Source: Umezawaea endophytica (GTDB lineage Bacteria > Actinomycetota > Actinomycetes > Mycobacteriales > Pseudonocardiaceae). Taken from it: a stretch of DNA of 64,000 nt. The stretch's first letter is position 1; every line of letters starts with the position of its first letter. Position numbers and translations under genes: made by a program. The stretch covers positions 60,793-124,792 of the forward strand of contig NZ_JANYMP010000009.1 of assembly GCF_025061645.1 (NCBI RefSeq). Reading direction: 5' to 3'. Shown in pieces: positions 26,903 through 34,757 of this stretch. The notes below the pieces were generated by a model that did not search any database, was not told where the DNA came from, and saw only the letters and a program-made list of their open reading frames with translations.

Positions 26903-27749
26903 GGCCGTGGCGCCCGCGCGCCCCGCGGTGCCCGGCAGCGGCGTCGTCCTGGCCGGGATCACCGACGAGGCGGCCCCGGACCTGGCCGGGCAGTTGGCCG
27001 TCCTCGCCGAGCTGGGCTGGTCGACCGTCGAACTGCGCACCGTCGACGGGCTCGCCGTCGCCGACCTGGACGACCGCCACTTCGCACGGGTCGCCTCGAC
27101 GCTGGCCGACCACGGCGTGCGGGTGGTGTGCGTGGCGTCGCGGATCGGCGGATGGGCCCGGCCGATCACCGCGCCGTTCGAGGACGACCTCGCCGAACTG
27201 GCCGTGCTGGCCCGGCGGTGCGCCGTACTGGGCACCCGCTACGTGCGGATCATGTCCTACCCCAACGACGGCTTGGCCGAGTCGCGGTGGCGCGCGCGGG
27301 TGCTCGACCGCGTCGTGGCGCTCGCCGCGGTCGCCGAAGCCGCGGGAGTCGTGCTGCTGCACGAGAACTGCTCCGGGTGGGCCGCCTCGGACGCCGACCG
27401 GATGCTGGAGCTGGTGGACGCGGTGCCCGGCTCCGCGCTGCGGCTGCTGTTCGACACGGGCAACCCCGTGGCCCACGGGTACGACGGCTACGCGGTGCTG
27501 CGGCGCGTCGCGCCCCACGTGGCGCACGTGCACGTCAAGGACGCCCGCGGCGCCGCGTTCGTCGATCCCGGCACTGGCGAGGCGCGCGTGCGCGACTGCG
27601 TGCGGCTGCTGCGCTCGGTCGGGTACACCGGGGCGTGGTCGCTGGAGCCGCACGTGGCGCTCCAGCCGCACCGCTCGGGCCTGTTGGCGGACGGTGCGGC
27701 GGAGGCGTTCGTGCGCGCGGGGCGGGCGATGGCCGGGCTGCTGCGGTGA
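26892..27749 (+). CDS. Sugar phosphate isomerase/epimerase-like TIM barrel (AP_endonuc_2 fold)
   Basis: Protein of 285 residues. Barrel signature segments are AGITDEAAPDLAGQLAVLAE, VVLLHENCSGWAA (metal Glu), LRLLFDTGNPVAHGYDGYAV (metal Asp) and VAHVHVKDARG (His/Lys), ending WSLEPHVALQPH. The Glu, Asp and His set needed for a divalent metal is present, so it is probably active. Relatives isomerise keto-sugars or dehydrate keto-inositols (IolE/IolH). Placed between a Gfo/Idh dehydrogenase and a hydrolase it fits a keto-sugar or keto-cyclitol intermediate. Confidence 0.86.
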   Translation: MWSEAVAPARPAVPGSGVVLAGITDEAAPDLAGQLAVLAELGWSTVELRTVDGLAVADLDDRHFARVASTLADHGVRVVCVASRIGGWARPITAPFEDDLAELAVLARRCAVLGTRYVRIMSYPNDGLAESRWRARVLDRVVALAAVAEAAGVVLLHENCSGWAASDADRMLELVDAVPGSALRLLFDTGNPVAHGYDGYAVLRRVAPHVAHVHVKDARGAAFVDPGTGEARVRDCVRLLRSVGYTGAWSLEPHVALQPHRSGLLADGAAEAFVRAGRAMAGLLR

Positions 27750-28978
27750 TCGCCCCGGACCGGGCCCTGCTGCTGGAACTCCTGCGCACGCCCACCGCGG
27801 GCCCGTTGGAGACCGACGGAGACGTGCGGCTGTGGGACGCCGTGCACGCCTTCGCCGAGGCCGCGCAAGCGTTCGGCATGAGCACCGCGCACCTGGGGCC
27901 CGCGTCGCCGGAATCGGTGCTGCGGGCCGACGTGCCCGCCGTCGTGCGGGAGGCGGTGCGGCGCGACCCCGGTTTCCTGGAGTGCCAGCCGAGCCTGGTG
28001 CTGCGGCTGGGTCGGGCTGAGCCGACCGTGATGTTCAACGTGCACCTGGACACGGTCGCGCCGGTCGAGCCGGTCGGGTTCGACGGGGTCCGGTTCCACG
28101 GCCGGGGCGCGATCGACGCCAAGGGGCCCGCCGTGGCGCTGCTCGCGGGTCTGCGGGAAGCGGCGCGCGACCCGGCGGTGGGGCGCGACGTCAGCGTGCT
28201 CGTGCAGGCCGTCTCCGGCGAGGAGGGCGGCGCGATGGGCGTCTTCGGCACCCGGCCGCTGGTGGAGGCGGGTTTCCGCGGCGCGCTCAACGTGTTCTGC
28301 GAGCCGACGGGCCTGCGGTACCTGCCGCGCTGCACCGCCGCCATGACGGCGGCCGTCGTCGTGCGCGGCGAGGACGCGATCGACGACGAGCCGCACGCCG
28401 GGCACAACGCGACGGTCCTGCTCGGTTTCCTGGCCCAGCACCTCGCGTCCGGGCTCGCCGGGCGCGTCCCGGACGGCAGGGTCTGCGTGGCGGGCCTGCA
28501 CACGGGCCGGATGCACAACCGCGTCTACGGCTCGGGGGAGCTGCTGCTGAACCTGTCCTACGGCAGCGCCGAGTCGGCCGCGGTCCTGACGGCGGCGCTG
28601 GAGGTGGAGCTTCGCGAGGGTTTGGCGGCGTTCGCCGAACGCTTCCGCGGCGTACAACCGTTCCACCGCACGGCTGTCGACGCTCCCGCGATCACGGCGC
28701 TGGAGTGGCGCAAGCGCGGCCTTCCCGCGCTGCGCGACCACGACGTGCCGGACCTGGCCGGGCTCGTGCCGCCGTGGCCCGCCGACGAGCCGGGGTTCAC
28801 CTGCGACGCCATCTGGATGACCGACGTGCCGGGCGCCCGCACCGCCGTGCTGGGACCGGGATCGCTGGAGGCCAACAACGCCCACGCGCGCGGTGAACAC
28901 GCCCACGTCGAGGAACTGGACCGGTTCTCGGCGGTGGTGCGAGACCTGGTCACGCGCTTCGCCCGTTACGGAGGATGA
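27746..28978 (+). CDS. M20 family metallo-amidohydrolase (ArgE/DapE/LysK-like)
   Basis: Zn-dependent amidase or peptidase of 410 residues. All metal ligands are visible: FNVHLDTVAP (HxD), GRGAIDAKGP (Asp), SGEEGGAMG (catalytic Glu-Glu), FCEPTGLRYL (Glu) and ARGEHAHVEEL (C-terminal His). The lid domain lies about 185-300. GTG overlaps the preceding stop. In biosynthetic clusters M20 enzymes remove an N-acyl protecting group or a carrier-amino-acid linkage. Here deacylation of an N-acylated amino-sugar intermediate is a fair guess, but no partner acetyltransferase is present. Confidence 0.86.
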   Translation: MIAPDRALLLELLRTPTAGPLETDGDVRLWDAVHAFAEAAQAFGMSTAHLGPASPESVLRADVPAVVREAVRRDPGFLECQPSLVLRLGRAEPTVMFNVHLDTVAPVEPVGFDGVRFHGRGAIDAKGPAVALLAGLREAARDPAVGRDVSVLVQAVSGEEGGAMGVFGTRPLVEAGFRGALNVFCEPTGLRYLPRCTAAMTAAVVVRGEDAIDDEPHAGHNATVLLGFLAQHLASGLAGRVPDGRVCVAGLHTGRMHNRVYGSGELLLNLSYGSAESAAVLTAALEVELREGLAAFAERFRGVQPFHRTAVDAPAITALEWRKRGLPALRDHDVPDLAGLVPPWPADEPGFTCDAIWMTDVPGARTAVLGPGSLEANNAHARGEHAHVEELDRFSAVVRDLVTRFARYGG

Positions 28979-30024
28979 TGAACGTCGTCGTGCCCTACCC
29001 CGAGCTGGTGTCGACCGTGGCGGGGGTGTTCGCCGACCGAGGTGTCCCGCGCGACCGAGCCGACACCGCGGCCCGTGCCCTCGTGCACGGGGACCTGACC
29101 GGCGTCACCTCGCACGGCCTGGTCAACCTGACCCGCCTGTACCTGCCGCTGCTGGAGTCCGGCCGCGCCGACCCGGCGGCCGACATGGAGGTCCTCACCG
29201 ACCTGGGCGCGTGCGTGCTGGCCGACGCCCACCGCACCCTCGGCCTGTGGTCGGCCTCCCAGGCGATGGACCTCGCCGTGTCGCGCGCCGAGCGGTACGG
29301 CGTCGGGGTGGTGTCGTTGCGCGGCGCCACGCACATCGGGTGCGCGGGGTTCCACGCGGCCCGCGCCGCCGACCGGGGCGTCATCGGGCTCGTCACGTCC
29401 AACTGCGGCGGCCAGACCATCGCCCGCCCACCGGGTGGCCTGGCGAAGGTGCTGGGCACCAACCCACTGGCGCTGGCCTGCCCCGCGGGTGACCGGCACC
29501 CGTTCGTGCTGGACATGTCCACGACCGTGGTGCCCACCGGCAGGATCCGGGCCGCGGCGCGGGCGGACGAGCCGATCCCCGTCGGCTGGTTGGCCGCCGC
29601 CGACGGCACGCCGGTCACCGACCCGGCCGACTACGACCGGGGCGAGGGGCACCTGCTGTGGCTGGGCAGCACCCCGGAAACCGGCGCCTACAAGGGTTTC
29701 GGGCTGGGACTGCTGGTGGAAGTGCTGTCGGCCTTGGTGTCCGGTGCCGCGCTGGGGCCGGTGTCGGCCGGTGACACCGACGACGACATCGGCGTCATGG
29801 CGCTCGCCGTCGCGCCCGCGCGGCTGCGGCCGGGGTTCGCCGACGACGCGGGCGCGTTGTTCTCCGCGCTGCTGGGCTGCCCGCCCGCCGACCCGCGCCG
29901 CCCGGTCGTCTACCCCGGCTGGCCCGAGGGTGAGCGGGCGGCGTGGCGGCGTGCGCACGGCGTGCCGCTGCCCGTCGACCTGTACGAGGAGCTGCGCTCG
30001 TCGACCCTGCGGGCCACCGGGTGA
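28975..30024 (+). CDS. Ldh2-type (malate/L-lactate dehydrogenase family) NAD(P)H oxidoreductase
   Basis: Protein of 349 residues of the non-Rossmann Ldh2 fold used by YiaK, ComC and ureidoglycolate dehydrogenases to interconvert 2-keto and 2-hydroxy acids or reduce imines. GVTSHGLVNLTRLYLP contains the conserved SHG, GATHIGCAGFHAARAADRGV matches the substrate/cofactor loop, IGLVTSNCGG follows, and GTNPLALACPAG and ETGAYKGFGLGLLVEVLSAL close the site. The ATG overlaps the previous stop, and a second ATG follows at once. It suggests a keto-acid or cyclic imine in the pathway. Confidence 0.88.
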   Translation: MMNVVVPYPELVSTVAGVFADRGVPRDRADTAARALVHGDLTGVTSHGLVNLTRLYLPLLESGRADPAADMEVLTDLGACVLADAHRTLGLWSASQAMDLAVSRAERYGVGVVSLRGATHIGCAGFHAARAADRGVIGLVTSNCGGQTIARPPGGLAKVLGTNPLALACPAGDRHPFVLDMSTTVVPTGRIRAAARADEPIPVGWLAAADGTPVTDPADYDRGEGHLLWLGSTPETGAYKGFGLGLLVEVLSALVSGAALGPVSAGDTDDDIGVMALAVAPARLRPGFADDAGALFSALLGCPPADPRRPVVYPGWPEGERAAWRRAHGVPLPVDLYEELRSSTLRATG

Positions 30025-30911
30025 TCCGCCTCGGCGTGGTCGGGCTCGGTGTCATCTCCCGCTTCTACCTCGCCGCGATCGACCGGCTCGACGGCGTCGA
30101 ACTGGCGGCCGTGTGCGATCCGCGCCCCGAGGCTCGCGCGGGTCACGGGGTCCCGGAGTTCCCGGACCACCGGGCGATGCTGGACGCCGGTCTGGTGGAC
30201 GCCGTGGTCGTGACCGCGCCGAACGACGCGCACGCGGCGATCTGCCGCGACGCGGTCGAGGCGGGGCTGCCGGTGTGCGTGGAGAAGCCCCTGGACATCG
30301 ACCTGGCGCGCGGCCAGGAGCTGGTGCGGGTGGCACGCGAGCGTGACGTGGTGCTGTTCACCGCGTTCCACCGGCGGTACAACGACAACGTCCTCACCCT
30401 GATGTCCGAAGTAGACGGTCGTCCGCTGGAGTCGTTGACCGTGCGGTACTTCGAACGCATCGAGGACCACGTCGGGACCGACCGCTGGTACCTCGACGCC
30501 GCGCGCTCCGGCGGCGGGTGCGTGGCCGACAACGGCCCCAACGCGCTCGACGTGGCGCGCCTGTTCGTCGGTCCGCTGCGCCTGTGCGGGGCGCGCGTCG
30601 AGCGGGACGCGGCCGGGGTCGACCGGCACGCCGTGCTCACCGCGCGCGGGACGGCGACGGCGGTTCGGGTGGAGCTGGACTGGTCCTACCCCGGCGAGGT
30701 GAAGGACGTCACCGCGCGCCTCGTCGACGGCCGCGAACTGCGCGCCGACATGCTCGCCGGGCACGACGGGTTCAAGGGTTCGCTGTGGCACGAGTACGAG
30801 GGCGTGCTCCGGGACTTCGCGCGCGCCGTCGCCGCCGGCGGTGCGCGGGCCGACGGCGGCTTGGCCGCGCTGGCACTGGTGGACGAGGCCTACCGAAGGG
30901 AGAACACGTGA
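30021..30911 (+). CDS. Gfo/Idh/MocA family oxidoreductase, second of two
   Basis: Dehydrogenase of 296 residues, shorter than the first. IRLGVVGLGVISRFYLAAID is the nucleotide-binding start, VVVTAPNDAH and CVEKPLDIDLARGQEL (EKP) follow, and DHVGTDRWYLDAARSGGG carries residues of the substrate domain. The C-terminal sheet is compact. It shows little similarity to the first Gfo/Idh enzyme, so the two probably act at different carbons or steps. GTGA overlap with the Ldh2 gene. Confidence 0.87.
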   Translation: MIRLGVVGLGVISRFYLAAIDRLDGVELAAVCDPRPEARAGHGVPEFPDHRAMLDAGLVDAVVVTAPNDAHAAICRDAVEAGLPVCVEKPLDIDLARGQELVRVARERDVVLFTAFHRRYNDNVLTLMSEVDGRPLESLTVRYFERIEDHVGTDRWYLDAARSGGGCVADNGPNALDVARLFVGPLRLCGARVERDAAGVDRHAVLTARGTATAVRVELDWSYPGEVKDVTARLVDGRELRADMLAGHDGFKGSLWHEYEGVLRDFARAVAAGGARADGGLAALALVDEAYRRENT

Positions 30912-31348
30912 TCGAGGACGGACCGAAGCGGCCCGTGCACAGCCGGGTGGTCAAGGTGCTCGTGCACCGCCGCGACGACCGGGGCATGCGCCTGGAGCCG
31001 TTCACCAGCCGTTGCGTCCGCCGGGGCGAGGTGCACGAGCTGGTCACCACCGACCACCCGGCGACCGCGGAGCGCATCGACCGGGTGGGGTTCCTGGGCT
31101 TCGTCGAGATCGACGACGCCGGTGTGGTCGACCGCGGCGACGAGGTGTGGGTGGACGGCGAGATGATCGGCACCGTGCTGGGGTTCGACGCGTGCCACCA
31201 CCCCAACCACTACAACATCCTCATCTCCACGCCGAGTCCGCGCACCGGGCCCGAGGTCGGGATGCACCCCGAGCGCACCGTGCGGTTCGTCCAGGCGCCC
31301 GGCGTGGCCGCGCGCGGGCCGTTGTCGGCCGTGGGCGTCGCGCGCTGA
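30908..31348 (+). CDS. Conserved hypothetical protein, last gene of the rightward operon
   Basis: I do not recognise the function of this 146-residue protein. It is soluble and mostly beta by pattern. Notable segments are HSRVVKVLVHRRDDRGMRLE, TSRCVRRGEVHELVTTD, GFLGFVEIDDAGVVDRGDEV and LGFDACHHPNHYNILISTP. The Cys and clustered His/Asn in FDACHHPNHYN look like a metal or active site. The VxRGDxVxVxGxxIGTVLGFD stretch resembles a small barrel that binds a ligand. The GTGA overlap with the second dehydrogenase gene ties it to the pathway. A strong terminator follows. Confidence 0.6.
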   Translation: MIEDGPKRPVHSRVVKVLVHRRDDRGMRLEPFTSRCVRRGEVHELVTTDHPATAERIDRVGFLGFVEIDDAGVVDRGDEVWVDGEMIGTVLGFDACHHPNHYNILISTPSPRTGPEVGMHPERTVRFVQAPGVAARGPLSAVGVAR

Positions 31349-31350
31349 CG

Positions 31351-31385
31351 GAACGGGCCCCGGAGGAGTGCTCCGGGGCCCGTTC
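31351..31385. terminator. Bidirectional terminator between convergent genes
   Basis: GAACGGGCCCCGGA and TCCGGGGCCCGTTC make a perfect 14-bp stem around a 7-base loop, between the ends of the rightward operon and the calerythrin-like gene. Confidence 0.85.
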
Positions 31386-31393
31386 GCGGGTCG

Positions 31394-31927
31394 TCAGCCC
31401 ATCAGCGGCACGTCCAGCGTGCCGAAGTGGTAGGCCTTGACCGCCGCGACCAGTTCGTCCACGGTCAGGGAGCCGTTGCCGTTGGTGTCGATCATGCGGA
31501 ACGACTCGTCGGCCTTGGACTTGTTCACCCCGACGGCCTTCAGCCACTTGGCGAACTCGGTCGGGTTGACCTCGCCGTCGCCGTCGGTGTCGCAGACGTT
31601 GAGGATCGCCTGGATCATCGGCCGCACCACGCGCCCGAACCCGGCGTCACCACCTTGGAACACCTCCGCCTCGATGACCTGGATGAACTGCTGGCGGTCC
31701 AGACCGCCTGCTCGGCCGACCCCGGCCCGTTCGGCGAGGTACTCGTAGGTGCCGGTGAACGAGTCCAGCAGCGCGCGCCCCTGCGGGGTGGACGGCGACT
31801 CGTCGAACGCGGCCAGGATCCGGTGGGCCTCCGCCTCCAGGTCCGACCGCTCGATGAGGCCGTTGCGGTCACTGTCCCACTTGTCGAAGCGGAGTTCCAG
31901 GCGCTCGTTCTTGACAGCAGTGGTCAT
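31394..31927 (-). CDS. EF-hand calcium-binding protein, calerythrin-like
   Basis: Protein of 177 residues, the same length as calerythrin of Saccharopolyspora erythraea (known). Canonical EF loops are DSDRNGLIERSDLE (site 1), DTDGDGEVNPTEF (site 3) and DTNGNGSLTVDEL (site 4). The second site (GGLDRQQFIQVI) is degenerate, as in calerythrin and sarcoplasmic Ca proteins. No signal peptide, so a cytosolic Ca buffer or sensor. The chosen ATG (MTTAVKNERL) follows AAGGAG; an ATG seven codons upstream is less likely. Confidence 0.88.
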   Translation of the reverse strand: MTTAVKNERLELRFDKWDSDRNGLIERSDLEAEAHRILAAFDESPSTPQGRALLDSFTGTYEYLAERAGVGRAGGLDRQQFIQVIEAEVFQGGDAGFGRVVRPMIQAILNVCDTDGDGEVNPTEFAKWLKAVGVNKSKADESFRMIDTNGNGSLTVDELVAAVKAYHFGTLDVPLMG

Positions 31928-32001
31928 CTCGGCGTTCTCCTTCGGCATGAGGATGGGTGTCACAGGACCGCGGCCGGGGCTCCACCCCCGACCGCGGGGT
32001 A

Positions 32002-33249
32002 CTACAGGCGCTGGACTTCCTCCCCCGGCACGCGACCCGTGACGTCGAGGAGGAGCCGGGCGTTCCTGGCCAGGAGGCCCAGGTCGTACCCGCCGTGCGC
32101 GACGAGCAGGACGGTCACGTCCGCGTCGCGCAGGGCGGAGTCGAGGTCGGACACCGGTGGTCCGAGTTCGGGCACGGCGCCGGTCACCGGGTCGTGGTAG
32201 CGGACGCGCGCGCCGAGCGCGGTCAGCTCGGCGGCGATCCGCAGCGTCGTCGACTCGCGCGTGTCCGGCACGTCCGCCTTGTACGCCACGCCGAGGAGCA
32301 GCACCGTGGACCCGGGGAGTTCGAGGCCCGCGCTCGCGAGCAGCCGGGCCGTCCGCCGCACCACGTAGGACGGCATGGCCGCGTGCACCTGGTGCGCCGC
32401 TTCGACGACGCCCAGCCGCCCCCCGGTGCGGCGCGCCTTGTCCAGCAGGTAGCGCGGGTCGATCGGGATGCAGTGCCCGCCCACTCCGGGGCCGGGCGTG
32501 AACGGGGCGAAGCCGAACGGTTTGGTGCCCGCGCAGTGCAGCACGTCCCAGACGTCCACGCCGAGCTGGTCGCAGAACACGGCGATCTCGTTGACCAGCG
32601 CGATGTTCACGAAGCGGTAGGTGTTCTCCAGCAGCTTCGCCATCTCGGCCTCGCGCGTGCCCCGCGCCACGACCACGGTGTCCACGAAGCGGCTGTAGAA
32701 CGCGACGCACTGCTTGGCGCACAACGGTGTGTGCCCGCCGACGACCTTGGGGGTGTTGCCGATGCCGTACCGCCGGTTGCCGGGGTCGACCCGTTCCGGC
32801 GAGTACGCGAGCGAGAAGTCCTCTCCCGCAACAAGTCCGCCGCGCTCCAGGATCGGCCGCACCACGTCGTCGGTCGTGCCGGGGAAGCTGGTGGACTCCA
32901 GGACGACCAGCGTGCCCGGACGCAGGTGGTCGGACACGGCGGCCGCCGCGTCGCGCACCGCCGAGAGGTCCGGACCACCGTCGGGCCCGAGGCCGGTGGG
33001 CACGCAGATCACGACCGTCTCCGCCCCCGCGATCACCGAGGGGTCACCGGTCACCGCGAGCCCGGCGGCGCACAACGCCCGCAACTGCGCGCCGTTCACG
33101 TCCGGCACGTGCGGTCTGCCCCGCGCCACGTGCTCCCGCACCGCCGGTGACGTGTCGTAGCCGATCACCGACAGGCCCGAGGCGGCGGCGGCGACCGCGA
33201 GCGGCAGGCCGACGTACCCCACTCCGATGACGACGAGATCGACGGGCAC
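32002..33249 (-). CDS. UDP-glucose/UDP-N-acetylsugar 6-dehydrogenase (nucleotide sugar dehydrogenase)
   Basis: NAD-dependent four-electron oxidation of a nucleotide sugar to its uronic acid. 415 residues. VVIGVGYVGLPLAVAAAASG is the Rossmann motif, AEMAKLLENTYRFVNIALVN contains the conserved Lys and Asn, and PGPGVGGHCIPIDPRYL holds the catalytic Cys. LLLGVAYKADVPDTRES opens the C-terminal domain. This resembles the WecC/WbpA group. GTG follows AGGAAGG; a small secreted-protein gene precedes it by 29 bases. WbpA-type enzymes feed the Gfo/Idh plus DegT pathway to 3-amino uronic acids, so a link to the neighbouring cluster is possible. Confidence 0.9.
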   Translation of the reverse strand: MPVDLVVIGVGYVGLPLAVAAAASGLSVIGYDTSPAVREHVARGRPHVPDVNGAQLRALCAAGLAVTGDPSVIAGAETVVICVPTGLGPDGGPDLSAVRDAAAAVSDHLRPGTLVVLESTSFPGTTDDVVRPILERGGLVAGEDFSLAYSPERVDPGNRRYGIGNTPKVVGGHTPLCAKQCVAFYSRFVDTVVVARGTREAEMAKLLENTYRFVNIALVNEIAVFCDQLGVDVWDVLHCAGTKPFGFAPFTPGPGVGGHCIPIDPRYLLDKARRTGGRLGVVEAAHQVHAAMPSYVVRRTARLLASAGLELPGSTVLLLGVAYKADVPDTRESTTLRIAAELTALGARVRYHDPVTGAVPELGPPVSDLDSALRDADVTVLLVAHGGYDLGLLARNARLLLDVTGRVPGEEVQRL

Positions 33250-33278
33250 GGGCGCCCTTCCTGTGGTCACGGCCGCCG

Positions 33279-33587
33279 TCAGACGCTGAAGCTCGCCGCG
33301 GCAGGGGGGACGTGCGATCCCCAGTTCTCCTCGACGGTCAGGACGGGAAAGCCGAAACACCCCGGCGTCCCGTAGACCAGCACCGGCAGGTTGGTGCGAT
33401 TGGTGAGCACGTGCGCCCCCACGGGTATCGCGTAACAGCCCCGCGGGTGCTCGTAGACGTCCAGCGGAACGATTTCGGCGGTGTAGACCACGACTTCGCC
33501 TGTCGCGGCACCCGCCGCGGGACTGGTTGACATCAGCAGCGCTATCGCCGTCACCGTGCCGAAAAGGACGGTCGTACACCGTTTCAT
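33279..33587 (-). CDS. Small secreted protein of unknown function
   Basis: 102 residues. MKRCTTVLFGTVTAIALLMS then PAAGAA is a clear signal peptide cleaved near residue 28. The mature part (about 75 residues) has Tyr/Val-rich strands and two Cys in HPRGCYAIPVG and YGTPGCFGFP that may form a disulfide. The start follows a perfect GGAGGAAAG site; longer readings lack one. It shares the strand and a short gap with the UDP-sugar dehydrogenase gene. I cannot name the family. Confidence 0.7.
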   Translation of the reverse strand: MKRCTTVLFGTVTAIALLMSTSPAAGAATGEVVVYTAEIVPLDVYEHPRGCYAIPVGAHVLTNRTNLPVLVYGTPGCFGFPVLTVEENWGSHVPPAAASFSV

Positions 33588-33979
33588 CTTTCCTCCATGA
33601 GGGAAGCCGGTCGTCATCCGTGAAACTAACAGCCGATTGCCGGGGGAAAGTTTTTCAACCGAAACGTCACTCGTGCAGGTTGCGGTGTCGCGTTCCGTCA
33701 TCCGAATGGTCAAGGGGTTTTCTCGCCCTGAGTGCTTGCCGCGCTGGTGGGGGCGTGTTGGTTCACGACGTCGAGTGAGTGGTGGGATCGGTGTGGTGAC
33801 GCGCGGAGTGAGGGCTATCTTTTCGGTTTGGGGTCGGTGGGGTTGGGTAATGAGGCTTATTTTTCAGCCTTGAGAAATGGTGAAGTGGTGTAGGTTGCGA
33901 AACTCCGCGCCGGACCGCCGAATTGCGGTGATCGCGGTGGCCCGGCCGAAGTCGTCGTTGAACGGTGCTGCCGCGCGGG
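33588..33979. other. Intergenic region, lower GC
   Basis: No gene recognised. It contains T-rich patches near 33640-33660 and 33815-33870. A short leftward reading at about 33870-33970 (FNDDFGRATAITAI) resembles the NDDFxxAxxI repeat of some secreted proteins, but it is too short to call. Confidence 0.4.
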
Positions 33980-34669
33980 CTACTCCGGGATGCCGATGGT
34001 CGTGGCCACGTGGCGCATCTGGTACTCGAAGTAGGCCTCGCGGGCTTCGACGACGTTGTTGAGCTGGCCGAAGAGTTCGAAGCTCACGGCGCCGAACAAC
34101 TGGATCCAGCCCATGCTGCCGCGGGCCAGGAGTTCTTCCGGGATGCCGGGTGCGGTGCCCGCTCGCAGGCGGGCCATGTCGGCGTGGACGGTGGGGGGCA
34201 GGTGGTCGGTGGGGGTGGAGAAGCCCGCGTCGACGCTGTCCTTGAGGACGGTGATGAGGGTCAGCGGGGTCCTGGACGCGGCGGCGGTGGTGGCTTCCGG
34301 GGCGTGGTACTCGGGGACTGGGCTGCCGAAGAGCAGTGCGTACTCGGAGGGGTTCGCCAGTGCCCAGGCGCGGACGGCGTGGCAGATCGACAGCCAGCGG
34401 GCGCGCAGGGCCGTGCGGTCGGTGACCGCGGTGTCGCCCGCTTCGGCCGCGGTGCCCAGCGCGTTGTAGGCGTCGAGGATCAGCGCGGTCAGCAGGGCGT
34501 CGCGGCTGGGGAAGTAGCGGTACAGGGCGGACGACACCATGCCCATGTCCCTGGCCACGGCGCGGAGGGAGAGGTTCGCGCCGTCCGTCGCCAGGTGGCG
34601 GCGGGCGGTCGCCTTGATCTCCTCGGTCATCTCGGCCCGGACGCGGGCGCGGAGGGAGCCTGCTGACAT
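33980..34669 (-). CDS. TetR/AcrR family transcriptional regulator (TetR_C_33-like)
   Basis: 229 residues. The HTH reads RAEMTEEIKATARRHLATDG, LSLRAVARDMGMVSSALYRY, FPSRDALLTALI. The C-terminal half with YALLFGSPVPEYHAP and GSMGWIQLFGAVSFELFGQL matches the long-tailed TetR group common in actinobacteria. It is divergent from an NmrA/epimerase-like gene. Two near-identical 13-bp palindromes occupy the 88-base gap, so it almost certainly controls both promoters. Confidence 0.92.
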   Translation of the reverse strand: MSAGSLRARVRAEMTEEIKATARRHLATDGANLSLRAVARDMGMVSSALYRYFPSRDALLTALILDAYNALGTAAEAGDTAVTDRTALRARWLSICHAVRAWALANPSEYALLFGSPVPEYHAPEATTAAASRTPLTLITVLKDSVDAGFSTPTDHLPPTVHADMARLRAGTAPGIPEELLARGSMGWIQLFGAVSFELFGQLNNVVEAREAYFEYQMRHVATTIGIPE

Positions 34670-34692
34670 GACGAGAGTGTTGCACAAAAAAG

Positions 34693-34739
34693 AGAGCACT
34701 GTTCTCGGAAAGTGTGCTCTACTTGGAGAGCACTGCTCT
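34693..34739. promoter_or_regulatory. Two TetR operator sites
   Basis: AGAGCA-C-TGTTCT (34693-34705, one mismatch) and AGAGCA-C-TGCTCT (34727-34739, perfect) share one half-site and lie 34 bp apart centre to centre. The second is just upstream of the ribosome site of the epimerase gene, so repression is likely. Confidence 0.7.
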
Positions 34740-34757
34740 TTCCCGAGGAGGATCCTG

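Noticed and set aside
16033..31348. Assignment to a known aminocyclitol, ansamycin-type AHBA or C50-carotenoid pathway
   Set aside because: Key genes are missing: no aminoDHQ synthase, inositol-phosphate synthase or 2-deoxy-scyllo-inosose synthase, and no phytoene or prenyl synthase.
33864..33975. Fragment of a secreted NDDFxxA repeat protein
   Set aside because: Only about 15 residues are suggestive and the frame runs into the TetR gene; chance cannot be excluded.
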